Shown here: positions 17,554 to 25,572 of the stretch, in pieces
Position numbering within the stretch: position 1 is the first letter of the stretch
Layout of the letters: each line of letters opens with the position of its first letter
From: Clostridia bacterium
GTDB taxonomy: Bacteria > Bacillota > Clostridia > Oscillospirales > CAG-272
DNA length: 33,883 nucleotides
Assembly (NCBI GenBank): GCA_017550115.1
Contig: JAFYLR010000023.1
Span: 1 to 33,883, forward strand
Reading direction: 5' to 3'
Translations under genes and position numbers: made by a program
Notes under the pieces: generated by a model
Databases searched by the model: none
Told to the model about the DNA's origin: nothing
What the model saw: the letters and a program-made list of their open reading frames with translations, nothing else

Positions 17554-18438
17554 TTATTTAATAAACTCTTTAAGGTTTTTAATGCTACGCTTGAGAGCCT
17601 CGATGCAGTCCTCGCTACCCTCGTATTCTATTGAAACGTATCCGTCATAGTTTACGCTCTTAAGAATTTCGATACACTGGGGAACGTTAACGTCGCCCTC
17701 TCCTATAACACAGCCTGAAAGCTTGTTACAAGCACGGGTTGGGAAGAACGCATTGGGATCTGCAGGCTCTTCGCCAAACTTTCTCTTCCAGAAATCCTTA
17801 GCATGCGCATGGATTGCATAAGGAGCAAGCTTTGAAACTGCCAAAACGGGATCTTCATCAACGCAAGTAAAGTTACCAAAGTCGATAAGCAGACCGAAGT
17901 TTTCATGATCCATTGCGTTATAGAAACGCTCAACTCTGTCGCTGTCCTGGAATACTCTTCCGTGGTTTTCGGCAGATGTTTTAATTCCTCTTATACTTGC
18001 GTAATCTGCTACCTTACGTGCATTTGCAACGAGAGTAGGTAACATTTTGTCAAAGCTGACTGTTTTATCTCCAACCTTTGTGGATTTAGTAACGTCGTGT
18101 CTGAATATGGGTGCGCCGAGAGCTACCGCAACGTCTATTTCGTCGCACAATCTCTTGACCTCTGCCGCATCTTCAACTTCGTTGCCCCAATAAAGATTTG
18201 CACCAACAGTATAAGCACAGATTTCTATACCGCATTCCTCGGCTTTTGCACGCAATTCTTTTGCGTAAGCGATCTTTTCTTCTTTTGTGGCTGTGTTAAT
18301 GCGATCAAAAGGCGTAACCACTATAAATTCGATAGCATCAAATCCAAGCTCTGCAGCTTTTGATACGGTATCCAACATTGACATTTTGCCTTCTTTTATA
18401 TATCCCCAAAAAGAATATGAACTTACCGCAGTTTTCAT
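17554..18438 (-). CDS. TIM-barrel sugar phosphate isomerase/epimerase (xylose isomerase-like), second of operon
   Basis: A 294-residue AP-endonuclease-2/xylose-isomerase-like TIM barrel. Candidate metal ligands follow the family order: Glu in TSAENHGRV, Asp in LLIDFGNFT, His in AIHAHAKDF, and Glu in VSIEYEGSED. Such enzymes isomerise or epimerise keto-sugars or inositol derivatives. I chose the ATG at 18438, which has GGAGGA at good spacing; a start 33 bp earlier would add eleven residues with no ribosome site. It is the last gene of a three-gene operon with a Gfo/Idh/MocA dehydrogenase and a second isomerase. The substrate is not known. Confidence 0.88.
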   Translation of the reverse strand: MKTAVSSYSFWGYIKEGKMSMLDTVSKAAELGFDAIEFIVVTPFDRINTATKEEKIAYAKELRAKAEECGIEICAYTVGANLYWGNEVEDAAEVKRLCDEIDVAVALGAPIFRHDVTKSTKVGDKTVSFDKMLPTLVANARKVADYASIRGIKTSAENHGRVFQDSDRVERFYNAMDHENFGLLIDFGNFTCVDEDPVLAVSKLAPYAIHAHAKDFWKRKFGEEPADPNAFFPTRACNKLSGCVIGEGDVNVPQCIEILKSVNYDGYVSIEYEGSEDCIEALKRSIKNLKEFIK

Positions 18439-18505
18439 TATGTTCCTCCAATAGTTTTCGGTCAAAGTCAAAATTTGACTTGGATTATAAGTTGTTTATT
18501 TTCTC

Positions 18506-19567
18506 TTATCCTATGACAACTTCGTGTCCTGTTTCAGCAGACTTGTAAGCAGCAGAAAGTATCTTCATAAGCTCTATGCCGTCCTGAGTGGGAGAGATGC
18601 AATCTGTCTTGCCCTGTATGCAATCAACAAAGTGATTGATTTCATTCTGGAATACGAGAGTGAAGTCGTTGGAAGCATCTGCCTCGATCTCAAGATTTGC
18701 CATATAATTATTAGCTTCTGTGATGAGCTTGAGTTTCTTGTCGACTGTAACACCTGCTTTAGTACCAAACAGCTGAATTCCTCCGACATCCTGCTCTATA
18801 TTCAAGCTAAAGCTTGCTTCTATATGAAGAGTTGCACCGTTGTCGAATCTGACCATAGCACTTGCGAGGTCTTCAACGTCACAGACGTCATTATCTGTTG
18901 CACTTGCACTGACGTAACCCTTGGGAGTCTTTATGTTTGTACGAGCGAAAAGCTTCTGATATGTAGAAGCGTAAACAGAGATCGGCTTAGGATTACCCAT
19001 AGCGTAACGAACGAAGTCGATAACGTGTACACCGAGGTCGATAAGAGGACCGCCGCCCGAGCGTTTCTTGTCTCCAAACCAACCCATCGGGTTTCCGTTA
19101 CGGCGAAGGTACTGAGCCTTTGCATAATAGATATCTCCGAAATAGCCTGATTCCTGGAAATCCTTTATAAGCTTCATATCGTTGCCGAAACGGCGAACGA
19201 ATGCGATCATGAGAAGCTTGCCGTTTTTCTCTGCTGCTTCCTGCATTTTCAAAGCATCTTCAAGAGTGTTTGCCATAGGCTTCTCACAGAGAACGTGCTT
19301 ACCTGCGTTCAATGCAGTAATTGCACAGGGAGCGTGAGCGCTGTTCCAAGTACAAATGCTTACTGCGTCAAGCTCCGGAAGTTTTACCATTTCTTCACAG
19401 CTTGTGTAAAGACGCTCAACACCGTACTTCTTTCCTGCTTCATTAAGTCTTTCTTCGTTGATGTCACACAAAGCGTAAAGCTCTACGTCGGGATTGTTCT
19501 GATATGACTCAAGGTGTCTGCGGGATATCGAACCCAATCCGATTACTGCTACTTTTAATTTGCCCAT
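18506..19567 (-). CDS. Gfo/Idh/MocA family NAD(P)-dependent oxidoreductase
   Basis: A 353-residue dehydrogenase with an N-terminal Rossmann fold: VAVIGLGSISRRH (7-18) binds the dinucleotide, and CEKPMAN (94-100) supplies the conserved Lys96. The C-terminal alpha/beta domain has GGGPLIDLGVHVID, with D177 and H181 as likely catalytic residues. Family members oxidise hydroxyl groups of sugars, inositols or glycosides. AAGGAGAAA precedes the ATG. It lies between two sugar isomerases on the same strand with gaps of 29 and 67 bp, so the three probably act in one carbohydrate pathway. Confidence 0.93.
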   Translation of the reverse strand: MGKLKVAVIGLGSISRRHLESYQNNPDVELYALCDINEERLNEAGKKYGVERLYTSCEEMVKLPELDAVSICTWNSAHAPCAITALNAGKHVLCEKPMANTLEDALKMQEAAEKNGKLLMIAFVRRFGNDMKLIKDFQESGYFGDIYYAKAQYLRRNGNPMGWFGDKKRSGGGPLIDLGVHVIDFVRYAMGNPKPISVYASTYQKLFARTNIKTPKGYVSASATDNDVCDVEDLASAMVRFDNGATLHIEASFSLNIEQDVGGIQLFGTKAGVTVDKKLKLITEANNYMANLEIEADASNDFTLVFQNEINHFVDCIQGKTDCISPTQDGIELMKILSAAYKSAETGHEVVIG

Positions 19568-19596
19568 TGTTATTTCTCCTTATTATTTATGTAAAA

Positions 19597-20445
19597 TTAT
19601 GAAATAAGATTCTTAAGAAACGCATATGCGGTTCTGATATCTTTCTCGGGAGTGCCGCCACATTCACGCTCGATTGTAAGGAATCCGTTATAACCTATAT
19701 CATTCAACGCTGCGAGATATGCAGGGAAATCAACAGATCCCTCTCCGAGAGGCACTTCGCGGAAGCAAGTGATGCTTGCAACGTCCTCGGGAGACTTGAT
19801 CAAACCATATACCTCTTCGGGGTTTGAGTCTGCAAGCTTTATGCCGTCCTTTGCATGAGTATGAACGATGTAGTCTTTAAGATTGTAAACAGCCTGAACC
19901 GGATCATCGCCTGTTACCATTACGAGATTTGCAGGGTCAAGGTTTACAGAAACACCCTTTGATCCGAGAGAATCGAGGAAGTCGCGAAGCACAGCACTGC
20001 GCTCGGGGCCTGTTTCGACCGCAAAACGAGCGTTAACGCTGTCAGCATATTCCGCAAGAGAAACACAAGCCTCCTGCATCACCTTATAACGATCGTGATT
20101 TTTGTCCTCGGGAACAACGCCGATATGTGTTGTGATGACATTGGTGCCAAGCTCAAGAGCGAGGTCAACTATTCTCTTTGATTTTTCAATACTTTCGGGG
20201 TTTTTTGCGGCTTCGCCGAAGCCGTGACCGAGGTCACCGCACACCGCGGAGAAAACAAGTCCGTTGTCTCTTACGATTTTCAAAATTTCTCTCTTGCGTT
20301 CGGCAGACATATTTTCGGGCGAGTTTTCACCGTCTGTACAATACATCTGAAGTCCGTTTACACCTATCTCGGCAGCCTTTTTGATTGCCTCGAAGGTATC
20401 GATACGAAAGGATTCAACCATCGCACCGATCTTAAAATTATACAT
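19597..20445 (-). CDS. TIM-barrel sugar phosphate isomerase/epimerase, first of operon
   Basis: A 282-residue xylose-isomerase-like TIM barrel. Likely metal ligands are Glu in AVETGPE, Asp in VNLDPAN, His in VHTHAKDG, and Glu in LTIERECGG. It is only distantly similar to the other isomerase in the operon, so the two probably act on different intermediates. AAGGAGAAA precedes the ATG. This is the promoter-proximal gene. Possible pathways include inositol, or rare-sugar breakdown through a 3-keto intermediate; the sequence does not decide between them. Confidence 0.9.
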   Translation of the reverse strand: MYNFKIGAMVESFRIDTFEAIKKAAEIGVNGLQMYCTDGENSPENMSAERKREILKIVRDNGLVFSAVCGDLGHGFGEAAKNPESIEKSKRIVDLALELGTNVITTHIGVVPEDKNHDRYKVMQEACVSLAEYADSVNARFAVETGPERSAVLRDFLDSLGSKGVSVNLDPANLVMVTGDDPVQAVYNLKDYIVHTHAKDGIKLADSNPEEVYGLIKSPEDVASITCFREVPLGEGSVDFPAYLAALNDIGYNGFLTIERECGGTPEKDIRTAYAFLKNLIS

Positions 20446-20480
20446 AGCTTTTCTCCTTACTTACAATGTAAAATTTAGCC

Positions 20481-20527
20481 GTTTGTCTAATTATCTAATT
20501 ATAACAAACATTACCCCTTCGTGTCAA
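20481..20527 (-). promoter_or_regulatory. Promoter and possible operator for the sugar operon
   Basis: On the minus strand, TTGACA (20527-20522) and TATAAT (20503-20498) are 18 bp apart, with TGT before the -10. An inverted repeat, GTTTGT (20481-20486) with ACAAAC (20504-20509), brackets the -10, and the spacer holds two copies of CTAATTAT (20487-20502). The layout would suit a repressor that blocks RNA polymerase. No regulator gene is adjacent. Confidence 0.75.
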
Positions 20528-20649
20528 GCATTTTAAGGAATTTTATTCGATAAAAATAAGATTAAAACTCGGAAAAAACATTTTCTCGGGAGCAAAAAAG
20601 AGTTTTGTTCATAAAACCGGTCTTTTTTTGAAAAAACGGCTTGCAAATG
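20528..20649. other. Intergenic stretch between the divergent sugar operon and sulP promoters
   Basis: AT-rich, with A- and T-runs. I see no gene, RNA or clear inverted repeat in it. Confidence 0.6.
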
Positions 20650-20678
20650 TTGATTTTTGTTTTTTTCTGTGCTATAAT
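20650..20678 (+). promoter_or_regulatory. Promoter for the SulP transporter gene
   Basis: TTGATT (20650-20655), 17 bp, TATAAT (20673-20678), with TGC before the -10. The leader is about 38 nt. Confidence 0.82.
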
Positions 20679-20722
20679 CTTACCTTGTTATAAAATTACT
20701 GCTTAACATAAGGAGAAATGTC

Positions 20723-22375
20723 TTGAAAAATTTTTATTTGAAGCCAAAATTGTTTTCTGTATTGAAAACTTATACGAAAGAGCAATGTGTAAAGGATATT
20801 GTGGCGGGAATAATCGTTGCCGTGATTGCACTGCCGCTCTCTATTGCTCTTGCGATTGCATCGGGGGTTGAGCCCGCTTGCGGTATTTACACGGCGATAG
20901 CTGCGGGATTTATCGTGTCGCTTCTTGGCGGAAGCACGGTTCAGATAGCGGGGCCGACCGCCGCATTTGCGACGATTGTTGCGGGTATCGTTGCGGCACA
21001 GGGAATGGACGGACTGTTTATTGCAACCGTTATGGCGGGAATATTGCTTATTCTTATGGGAGCCCTGAAGTTTGGTGCACTTATTAAATATATCCCCTAT
21101 ACTATCACGACGGGATTTACCGCAGGTATTGCAGTTACTATATTTATCGGTCAGATAAAGGATTTTCTGGGACTTACGTATGCTGACGGAGTAAGACCTA
21201 TTGAGACTATCGAGAAGATAGAGGCGAATATTGACGCTATCGGCACTTTCAGCTGGCAAGCACTTTTGGTTGGCGTCGTATGTCTTGCTATTCTTATCGT
21301 TTATCCCAAAATTGAAAAACGTGTTCCGCCCTCGCTTATTGCTGTCGTGGTCGCCGCACTTATGGTCAAATTCATCCCCGGAATGGACGCGAACGTAAAT
21401 ACTATCGGGGATCTTTATAATATTCCTATGGGATTGCCGAAGGTGGATTTCGGGGCGATGGATTTCAGCCTTGATAAAATAGTCGCTCTTTTGCCCGATG
21501 CTTTGGTTATTGCGGTTTTGGCGGCAATAGAATCTCTTCTTTCCTGCGTCGTTGCAGACCAGATGGTAAATTCACGTCACAACTCAAATGCCGAGCTTGT
21601 GGCACAAGGCTTTGCCAATATCGGCTCTGTATTGTTTGGTGGAATTCCCGCAACGGGAGCTATCGCAAGAACTGCGGCGAATGCGAAAAACGGTGGAAGA
21701 AGTCCGATCTCGGGAATGGTACATTCTGTTGTTTTGCTTCTAGTTTTACTTATGTTTATGCCGTATGCGGGACTTATTCCGATGCCGGCTATTGCGGCGG
21801 TGCTCTTTATGGTAGCTTACAATATGAGCGAATGGCGTAGATTCCGTCGTATAATCAAGTGTGCCCCCGGAAGCGATATTCTCGTTGCCTGTGTGACGTT
21901 TGCACTTACAGTTATATTTGATCTTGTGGTTGCCATTGAGGTCGGAATGCTTATGGCGGTGATTCTCTTTATGAAGCGTATGAGCGATAAGACTGAAATT
22001 CATATGTGGGACAACGATATAGAGGACGGTCTTAAGATAGGTGAACACGTTAAGGTCGTAGAGATCAACGGCTCTCTCTTCTTCGGCTCCGCCGACAAGA
22101 TTGGGGCGATAGTTATTGATGAGAATACAGAGTATCTTATATTGCGAATGAGAAGCGTAACGGCACTCGACTCAACGGCGATGAACGCAATAGAAGCTCT
22201 TTATGAAAATTGCAAAAAGAGAGATGTTCGTCTTGTTTTGTCGCATGTAAACGAGCAGCCTTTGAAGCTTATGCGAAAGGTGGGATTCGTTGACGCTGTG
22301 GGTGAGGATAATTTCTGTGCACATATCGGTGATGCTCTGAAGCTGACCGAAGAAAAGCAGCTGCAAAACGTTTGA
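20723..22375 (+). CDS. SulP family anion transporter (SLC26-like) with STAS domain
   Basis: A 550-residue membrane transporter. The first half holds the SulP signature (ALPLSIALAIASGVEPACGIYTA and the IAGPTAAF segment), within about 10-14 membrane segments up to near residue 415. A cytoplasmic STAS domain (about 430-540) follows, with the VTALDSTAMNAIE segment typical of anti-sigma-antagonist-like folds. Family substrates include sulfate, bicarbonate and dicarboxylates; the substrate here is unassigned. The start is TTG at 20723, seven nt after AGGAG (20711-20715). An ATG at 20718 opens a two-codon frame (ATG TCT TGA) that overlaps this TTG. It is a single-gene transcript with its own terminator. 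Confidence 0.94.
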   Translation: MKNFYLKPKLFSVLKTYTKEQCVKDIVAGIIVAVIALPLSIALAIASGVEPACGIYTAIAAGFIVSLLGGSTVQIAGPTAAFATIVAGIVAAQGMDGLFIATVMAGILLILMGALKFGALIKYIPYTITTGFTAGIAVTIFIGQIKDFLGLTYADGVRPIETIEKIEANIDAIGTFSWQALLVGVVCLAILIVYPKIEKRVPPSLIAVVVAALMVKFIPGMDANVNTIGDLYNIPMGLPKVDFGAMDFSLDKIVALLPDALVIAVLAAIESLLSCVVADQMVNSRHNSNAELVAQGFANIGSVLFGGIPATGAIARTAANAKNGGRSPISGMVHSVVLLLVLLMFMPYAGLIPMPAIAAVLFMVAYNMSEWRRFRRIIKCAPGSDILVACVTFALTVIFDLVVAIEVGMLMAVILFMKRMSDKTEIHMWDNDIEDGLKIGEHVKVVEINGSLFFGSADKIGAIVIDENTEYLILRMRSVTALDSTAMNAIEALYENCKKRDVRLVLSHVNEQPLKLMRKVGFVDAVGEDNFCAHIGDALKLTEEKQLQNV

Positions 22376-22392
22376 TATTTGCAAGTGGCAGT

Positions 22393-22431
22393 AAAAAGGA
22401 CAGAGAAATTTGAAAATTCTCTGTCCTTTTT
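22393..22431. terminator. Bidirectional terminator between sulP and the SLOG gene
   Basis: AAAAAGGACAGAGAA (22393-22407) pairs perfectly with TTCTCTGTCCTTTTT (22417-22431); a T-run follows on the plus strand. It lies 32 bp past the stop codon of the converging minus-strand gene, for which it can also act. Confidence 0.92.
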
Positions 22432-22463
22432 TCTTACTTGATTTTGTCAAAAGTCTTTTTGAT

Positions 22464-22895
22464 TTAAGTTAAGTTTATAACGATTTTTCCTTTTCTTTCA
22501 GCCATCGCCTTAAAAGAGGCGGCGCCGCCTAAAGAGTAGGAAACGCAAGTGACAACAATATCCGAGGATTTAACAAGCCATTCGTTTCTTTTTGAGATAG
22601 CAAATTTAGGGTGGACTTCCTCAAGACCGTCGGGATATATGGTATCGGAGAAATCCTCATAAGAATATTTATTTTTATTGGTTGGTAGATAGGCGAGAAC
22701 GACGTAATATTTTATGAAAGGGTACTTTTCCTTAAGGCTTCTCAAGGTACGACGTACGATGGTGTCGAAATTTCCTTGATGACCGACGTAAAAGGTATCA
22801 ACGTTTTTGTTTTCGATAAGGTCGGTTAGAACTTCTTCAAGGTTTGGCAAAATGCTTTCGTTGGTGCTGTGATGACCAAAGAACGTGCAGACCAT
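22464..22895 (-). CDS. Small SLOG/DUF1273-like protein
   Basis: A 143-residue Rossmann-like protein resembling the SLOG superfamily (YpsA/DUF1273, related to LOG and TIR-type nucleotide-binding proteins). Visible landmarks: N-terminal strand MVCTFFGHHS (1-10), the YVGHQGNFD segment (36-44), a WLVKSSDIVVT strand (106-116), and a glycine turn YSLGGAA (120-126). Some family members bind nucleotides or sense NAD- or ADP-ribose-type ligands; the role here is unknown. I chose the ATG at 22895, preceded by GGGGGA at 5-nt spacing. The frame is open further upstream, but that part overlaps a structured leader and a terminator. The long leader suggests transcriptional attenuation. Confidence 0.8.
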   Translation of the reverse strand: MVCTFFGHHSTNESILPNLEEVLTDLIENKNVDTFYVGHQGNFDTIVRRTLRSLKEKYPFIKYYVVLAYLPTNKNKYSYEDFSDTIYPDGLEEVHPKFAISKRNEWLVKSSDIVVTCVSYSLGGAASFKAMAERKGKIVINLT

Positions 22896-22910
22896 AATAT
22901 CCCCCAAAAT

Positions 22911-22941
22911 AAAAAAAGTGCGTTCCAATGAAGGAACGCAC
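22911..22941 (-). terminator. Intrinsic terminator in the leader, just before the SLOG ribosome binding site
   Basis: On the minus strand, GTGCGTTCC (22941-22933) pairs with GGAACGCAC (22926-22918) and is followed by seven T (22917-22911). The gene's GGGGGA ribosome site begins only six nt after the T-run. A competing pairing is possible: GGAAACGC (22956-22949) with GCGTTCC (22939-22933), which would sequester the 5' arm of the terminator and act as an antiterminator. Confidence 0.85.
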
Positions 22942-23068
22942 CGAAAAAGCGTTTCCCTCAATTGTTGCGACACAATTACATCTCTAAACACGGGACGTTG
23001 AAAGAGAGAAAACACCTTTTGCCAAGGTATTTTCCCGCGTTTAGAAAAAAATATGTAATTATGTCGCA
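22942..23068 (-). ncRNA. Candidate structured leader RNA (attenuator or riboswitch-like) upstream of the SLOG gene
   Basis: Three nested stems form a long rod. P1 is 15 bp (23067-23053 with 22981-22967). P2 is 12 bp (23044-23033 with 22995-22984). P3 is about 11 bp (23034-23024 with 23018-23008), capped by a 5-nt loop. Each stem contains exactly one G-U wobble. A T-rich bulge separates P1 and P2. The rod lies between a strong promoter and an intrinsic terminator, so the transcript could be either an attenuated mRNA leader or a stand-alone small RNA. I do not recognise it as T-box, SAM, purine, 6S or any other class I know. Confidence 0.6.
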
Positions 23069-23073
23069 GGTAC

Positions 23074-23102
23074 ATTATAGCACGATTTGAAAAGTTTTGC
23101 AA
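23074..23102 (-). promoter_or_regulatory. Promoter for the structured leader and SLOG gene
   Basis: On the minus strand, TTGCAA (23102-23097) and TATAAT (23079-23074) are 17 bp apart, with TGC before the -10. Transcription should begin within a few bases of the P1 stem of the leader. Confidence 0.82.
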
Positions 23103-23120
23103 TAGTTTTTTGTTTTACGT

Positions 23121-23490
23121 GCTGACGGAGGATATTTCTTTTTTGCCGCTTTCTTTCCCCGGCAAAAGAAAGCGGCGGAAAGAAGTGCCGCAAAAAGGGG
23201 GATACCCCCTTTTTGATTACCCCGGCGGTATCGACGCCCCTGACGCAAGGCGTCTAATGGGGCTGTCCCCCTATCATTTATCCTTTTTTGAGCAAAAAGA
23301 ACCGCTCAAAAAAGGGTGAGGGGAGAGGGTTTTGTTTCAAAAGAAACTCTTTCAAGGTGATATACAATATCGGGATCAAAGGGCGACGCCCTTTGCCGTG
23401 CAGGGGTTTCCAAAGGGGGCCGCTTCGTCCGGAGTAGGCCCACTTTGGCGGCTTTCTTTGGTTCGTTTCTGCAGCTGTTGGCAGAAATGA
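23121..23490. repeat. Large dispersed hairpin-rich repeat, copy 1
   Basis: This noncoding element matches a second copy at 33600-33883. Hairpins in order: GCCGCTTTCTTT with its complement (23145-23156/23165-23176); AAAAAGGGGG-ATA-CCCCCTTTTT (23192-23214); GCCCC/GGGGC enclosing GACGC/GCGTC (23236-23263); CCTTTTTTGAGC with its complement (23282-23293/23304-23315); CAAAGGGCG/CGCCCTTTG (23377-23395); and a CCAAAGGGGGCC-type stem with one mismatch (23410-23421/23437-23448). The right limit near 23490 is uncertain, because copy 2 is cut before that point. A reading frame across 23110-23319 is probably spurious. Confidence 0.88.
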
Positions 23491-23552
23491 ACATAGAAAA
23501 CGCTTCGTTTTTTCAGAATGACAGTTAGAGTTCTTCTCCCGACGAACAGAAC

Positions 23553-23594
23553 GGGCGTGATACTTCAGTTAAGAGTATCACGCCCGAGTTTTTT
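23553..23594. terminator. 12-bp hairpin at the 3' end of the ABC operon, with its T-run on the plus strand
   Basis: GGGCGTGATACT (23553-23564) pairs perfectly with AGTATCACGCCC (23574-23585), followed by GAG and TTTTTT (23589-23594) on the plus strand. The only adjacent gene, the ABC transporter, is on the minus strand, where the sequence after the hairpin is not T-rich. It may protect the ABC operon from transcription through the repeat, or act weakly in the minus direction. Confidence 0.75.
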
Positions 23595-25572
23595 ATTCAA
23601 GTTCAAATGAGCCTGTATAGAGCTGATAATATTTGCCTTTTTGTGCGATCAGATCGTCGTGCGTTCCGCGTTCGATGATGCGTCCGTGCTCAAGAACCAT
23701 TATAACGTCGGAATTACGGACGGTTGAAAGACGGTGTGCAATAACGAACACAGTCCTGCCCTTCATGAGAGCATCTGTTCCCTTTTGAACTATTGCCTCT
23801 GTTCTTGTGTCGATAGATGAGGTTGCCTCGTCAAGTATCATAACGGGCGGGTCCGCAACGGCTGCTCTTGCTATTGAAATGAGCTGTCTCTGCCCTTGCG
23901 AGAGGTTTGCACCGTTGCCGGTCAAGAGTGTGTCATACCCCTTTGGCAGACGCATGATAAAATCGTGTGCATTTGCAAGCTTTGCGGCAGAAATACATTC
24001 TTCATCACTTGCATCAAGGTTTCCGTAACGGATATTTTCCATAACCGTTCCCGTGAAAAGATTTGTGTCCTGAAGAACGATTCCGAGCGAACGTCGCAGG
24101 TCGTCTTTCTTTATTTTGTTGATATTTATGCCGTCATATCTGATCTTTCCGTCGGCTATATCGTAGAAACGGTTGATAAGATTGGTGATAGTTGTTTTTC
24201 CCGCACCTGTTGCACCGACGAATGCGACCTTCTGTCCGGGTTCTGCATAAAGGCTGACGTCGTGAAGAACTATTTTATCTTCAACATAACCAAAGTCAAC
24301 CTCATTTAAGCGAACGTCGCCTCGAAGTCGGGTGTAGGTCACAGTACCGTCCGCACTATGCGGATGCTTCCATGCCCAGATGCCCGTACGTTCCTTGCAT
24401 TCAACAAGCTCACCGTCGACCTCTTTTGCATTTACAAGCGTTACGTACCCCTCGTCAACTTCACTTTCTTGGTCAAGCAGTGAGAAAACTCTGTCCGCAC
24501 CCGCAAGAGCCATAACTATACTGCCTACTTCCTGCGAGACCTGAGAAACGTTGGCACAGAACTGTCTTGTCATACCGAGGAACGTAACGACGACCGAGAT
24601 AGAAAGGAGAAGATCTCCCGTTACGAGAGCGTATATCGAAAAATTGGGAACACTAAATACCTGAAGCAAAAGTCCGCCCCAAAAGGTTGCGAGGACGTAC
24701 ATTATATTGCCTATGTTGCCCATGATCGGCATAAGGATATTGGCGAAGCGATTTGCTTTGTCAGCGTCCGAGCGAAGCTGCTCGTTGAGAGCGTCAAAAT
24801 CAGCTTCCGTCGCTCTTTCGTGGCAGAAAACTTTCACTACCTTTTGTCCGTTCATCATTTCTTCTATAAATCCCTCTGCCGCAGCGAGAGATTTTTGCTG
24901 ACGTATGAAATATTTCGCACTGTTTCCACCGACTGTTTTAGTTACAAACAGCATAGAAATAGCACCGAGAACGACCACAAGCGTCATCCAAAGGCTGAAA
25001 TATACCATAATGCCGAAAAGAACGACAAGGATAAGTGCACTTGAAAAGATATTTGGCAATGATTCTCCGACGAGCTGACGCAGAGTGTCGATGTCGTTCG
25101 TGTAATAACTCATTATGTCGCCGTGGCTGTGAGTATCAAAGAACTTTATGGGCAGCTTTTGCATCTTATCAAACATTCTTTTACGCATCTTGCAAAGGAA
25201 GCCCTGCGTAATTATAGCACCCAGACGCTTGAACGTAAAGGAGCAGATAAGCCCCACCGCATAAATACATACCATAAGAGCAAGAGATGAAAGTATCTCG
25301 GGTGCGATGCTTTCGTAAACGGCTCTATAGTTGTCCGTTCCGCTTTCCTTTATCGTTGTAAGCCCCTTTTCGATGTATGAGGCGATAGTTTGGATATAAA
25401 CGGCAGGAGCGGTGCTAACAAGTGCAAATATTGCGATAAGAGCAATTTCGATAATAAGTAACCATTTATAATCTTGGAAAAGGTGCTTCAACAGACGTGG
25501 AAGAACTCCTTTTTTCGCCTTTGGCATTTTGTTTTTCATTTCTTCGTTATTTTTATTTACACTTTTATTCAT
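23593..25572 (-). CDS. ABC exporter subunit with intact catalytic glutamate (TM288-like)
   Basis: A 659-residue half-transporter: a Lys-rich N-terminus (1-30), six membrane helices (about 35-335), and an ATPase domain. Walker A is GATGAGKTT (453-461), the signature is LSQGQ (557-561), and Walker B ends LDEATSSID with catalytic E582. Between the membrane and ATPase parts is an insertion (about 370-420) with an IWAWKHPH segment. The ATG overlaps the stop of the upstream ABC gene by 8 bp and has GGGGGTGAG before it. With its partner it should form a heterodimeric exporter of drugs, lipids or peptides. The substrate is unknown. Confidence 0.95.
   Translation of the reverse strand: MNKSVNKNNEEMKNKMPKAKKGVLPRLLKHLFQDYKWLLIIEIALIAIFALVSTAPAVYIQTIASYIEKGLTTIKESGTDNYRAVYESIAPEILSSLALMVCIYAVGLICSFTFKRLGAIITQGFLCKMRKRMFDKMQKLPIKFFDTHSHGDIMSYYTNDIDTLRQLVGESLPNIFSSALILVVLFGIMVYFSLWMTLVVVLGAISMLFVTKTVGGNSAKYFIRQQKSLAAAEGFIEEMMNGQKVVKVFCHERATEADFDALNEQLRSDADKANRFANILMPIMGNIGNIMYVLATFWGGLLLQVFSVPNFSIYALVTGDLLLSISVVVTFLGMTRQFCANVSQVSQEVGSIVMALAGADRVFSLLDQESEVDEGYVTLVNAKEVDGELVECKERTGIWAWKHPHSADGTVTYTRLRGDVRLNEVDFGYVEDKIVLHDVSLYAEPGQKVAFVGATGAGKTTITNLINRFYDIADGKIRYDGININKIKKDDLRRSLGIVLQDTNLFTGTVMENIRYGNLDASDEECISAAKLANAHDFIMRLPKGYDTLLTGNGANLSQGQRQLISIARAAVADPPVMILDEATSSIDTRTEAIVQKGTDALMKGRTVFVIAHRLSTVRNSDVIMVLEHGRIIERGTHDDLIAQKGKYYQLYTGSFELE

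Noticed and set aside
22942..23068. 6S RNA or T-box identity for the leader
   Set aside because: The rod lacks the large central bubble of 6S RNA, and I find no T-box sequence or specifier-loop layout.
22896..23102. Longer start for the SLOG protein (frame open to 23102)
   Set aside because: The extra 69 codons coincide with the promoter, the structured rod and the terminator, and the extra residues do not fit the family; the ATG at 22895 has its own ribosome site.
23110..23319. 69-residue plus-strand frame inside dispersed repeat copy 1
   Set aside because: The frame spans several perfect hairpins, and the second copy does not preserve the protein; the matched changes preserve base pairing.
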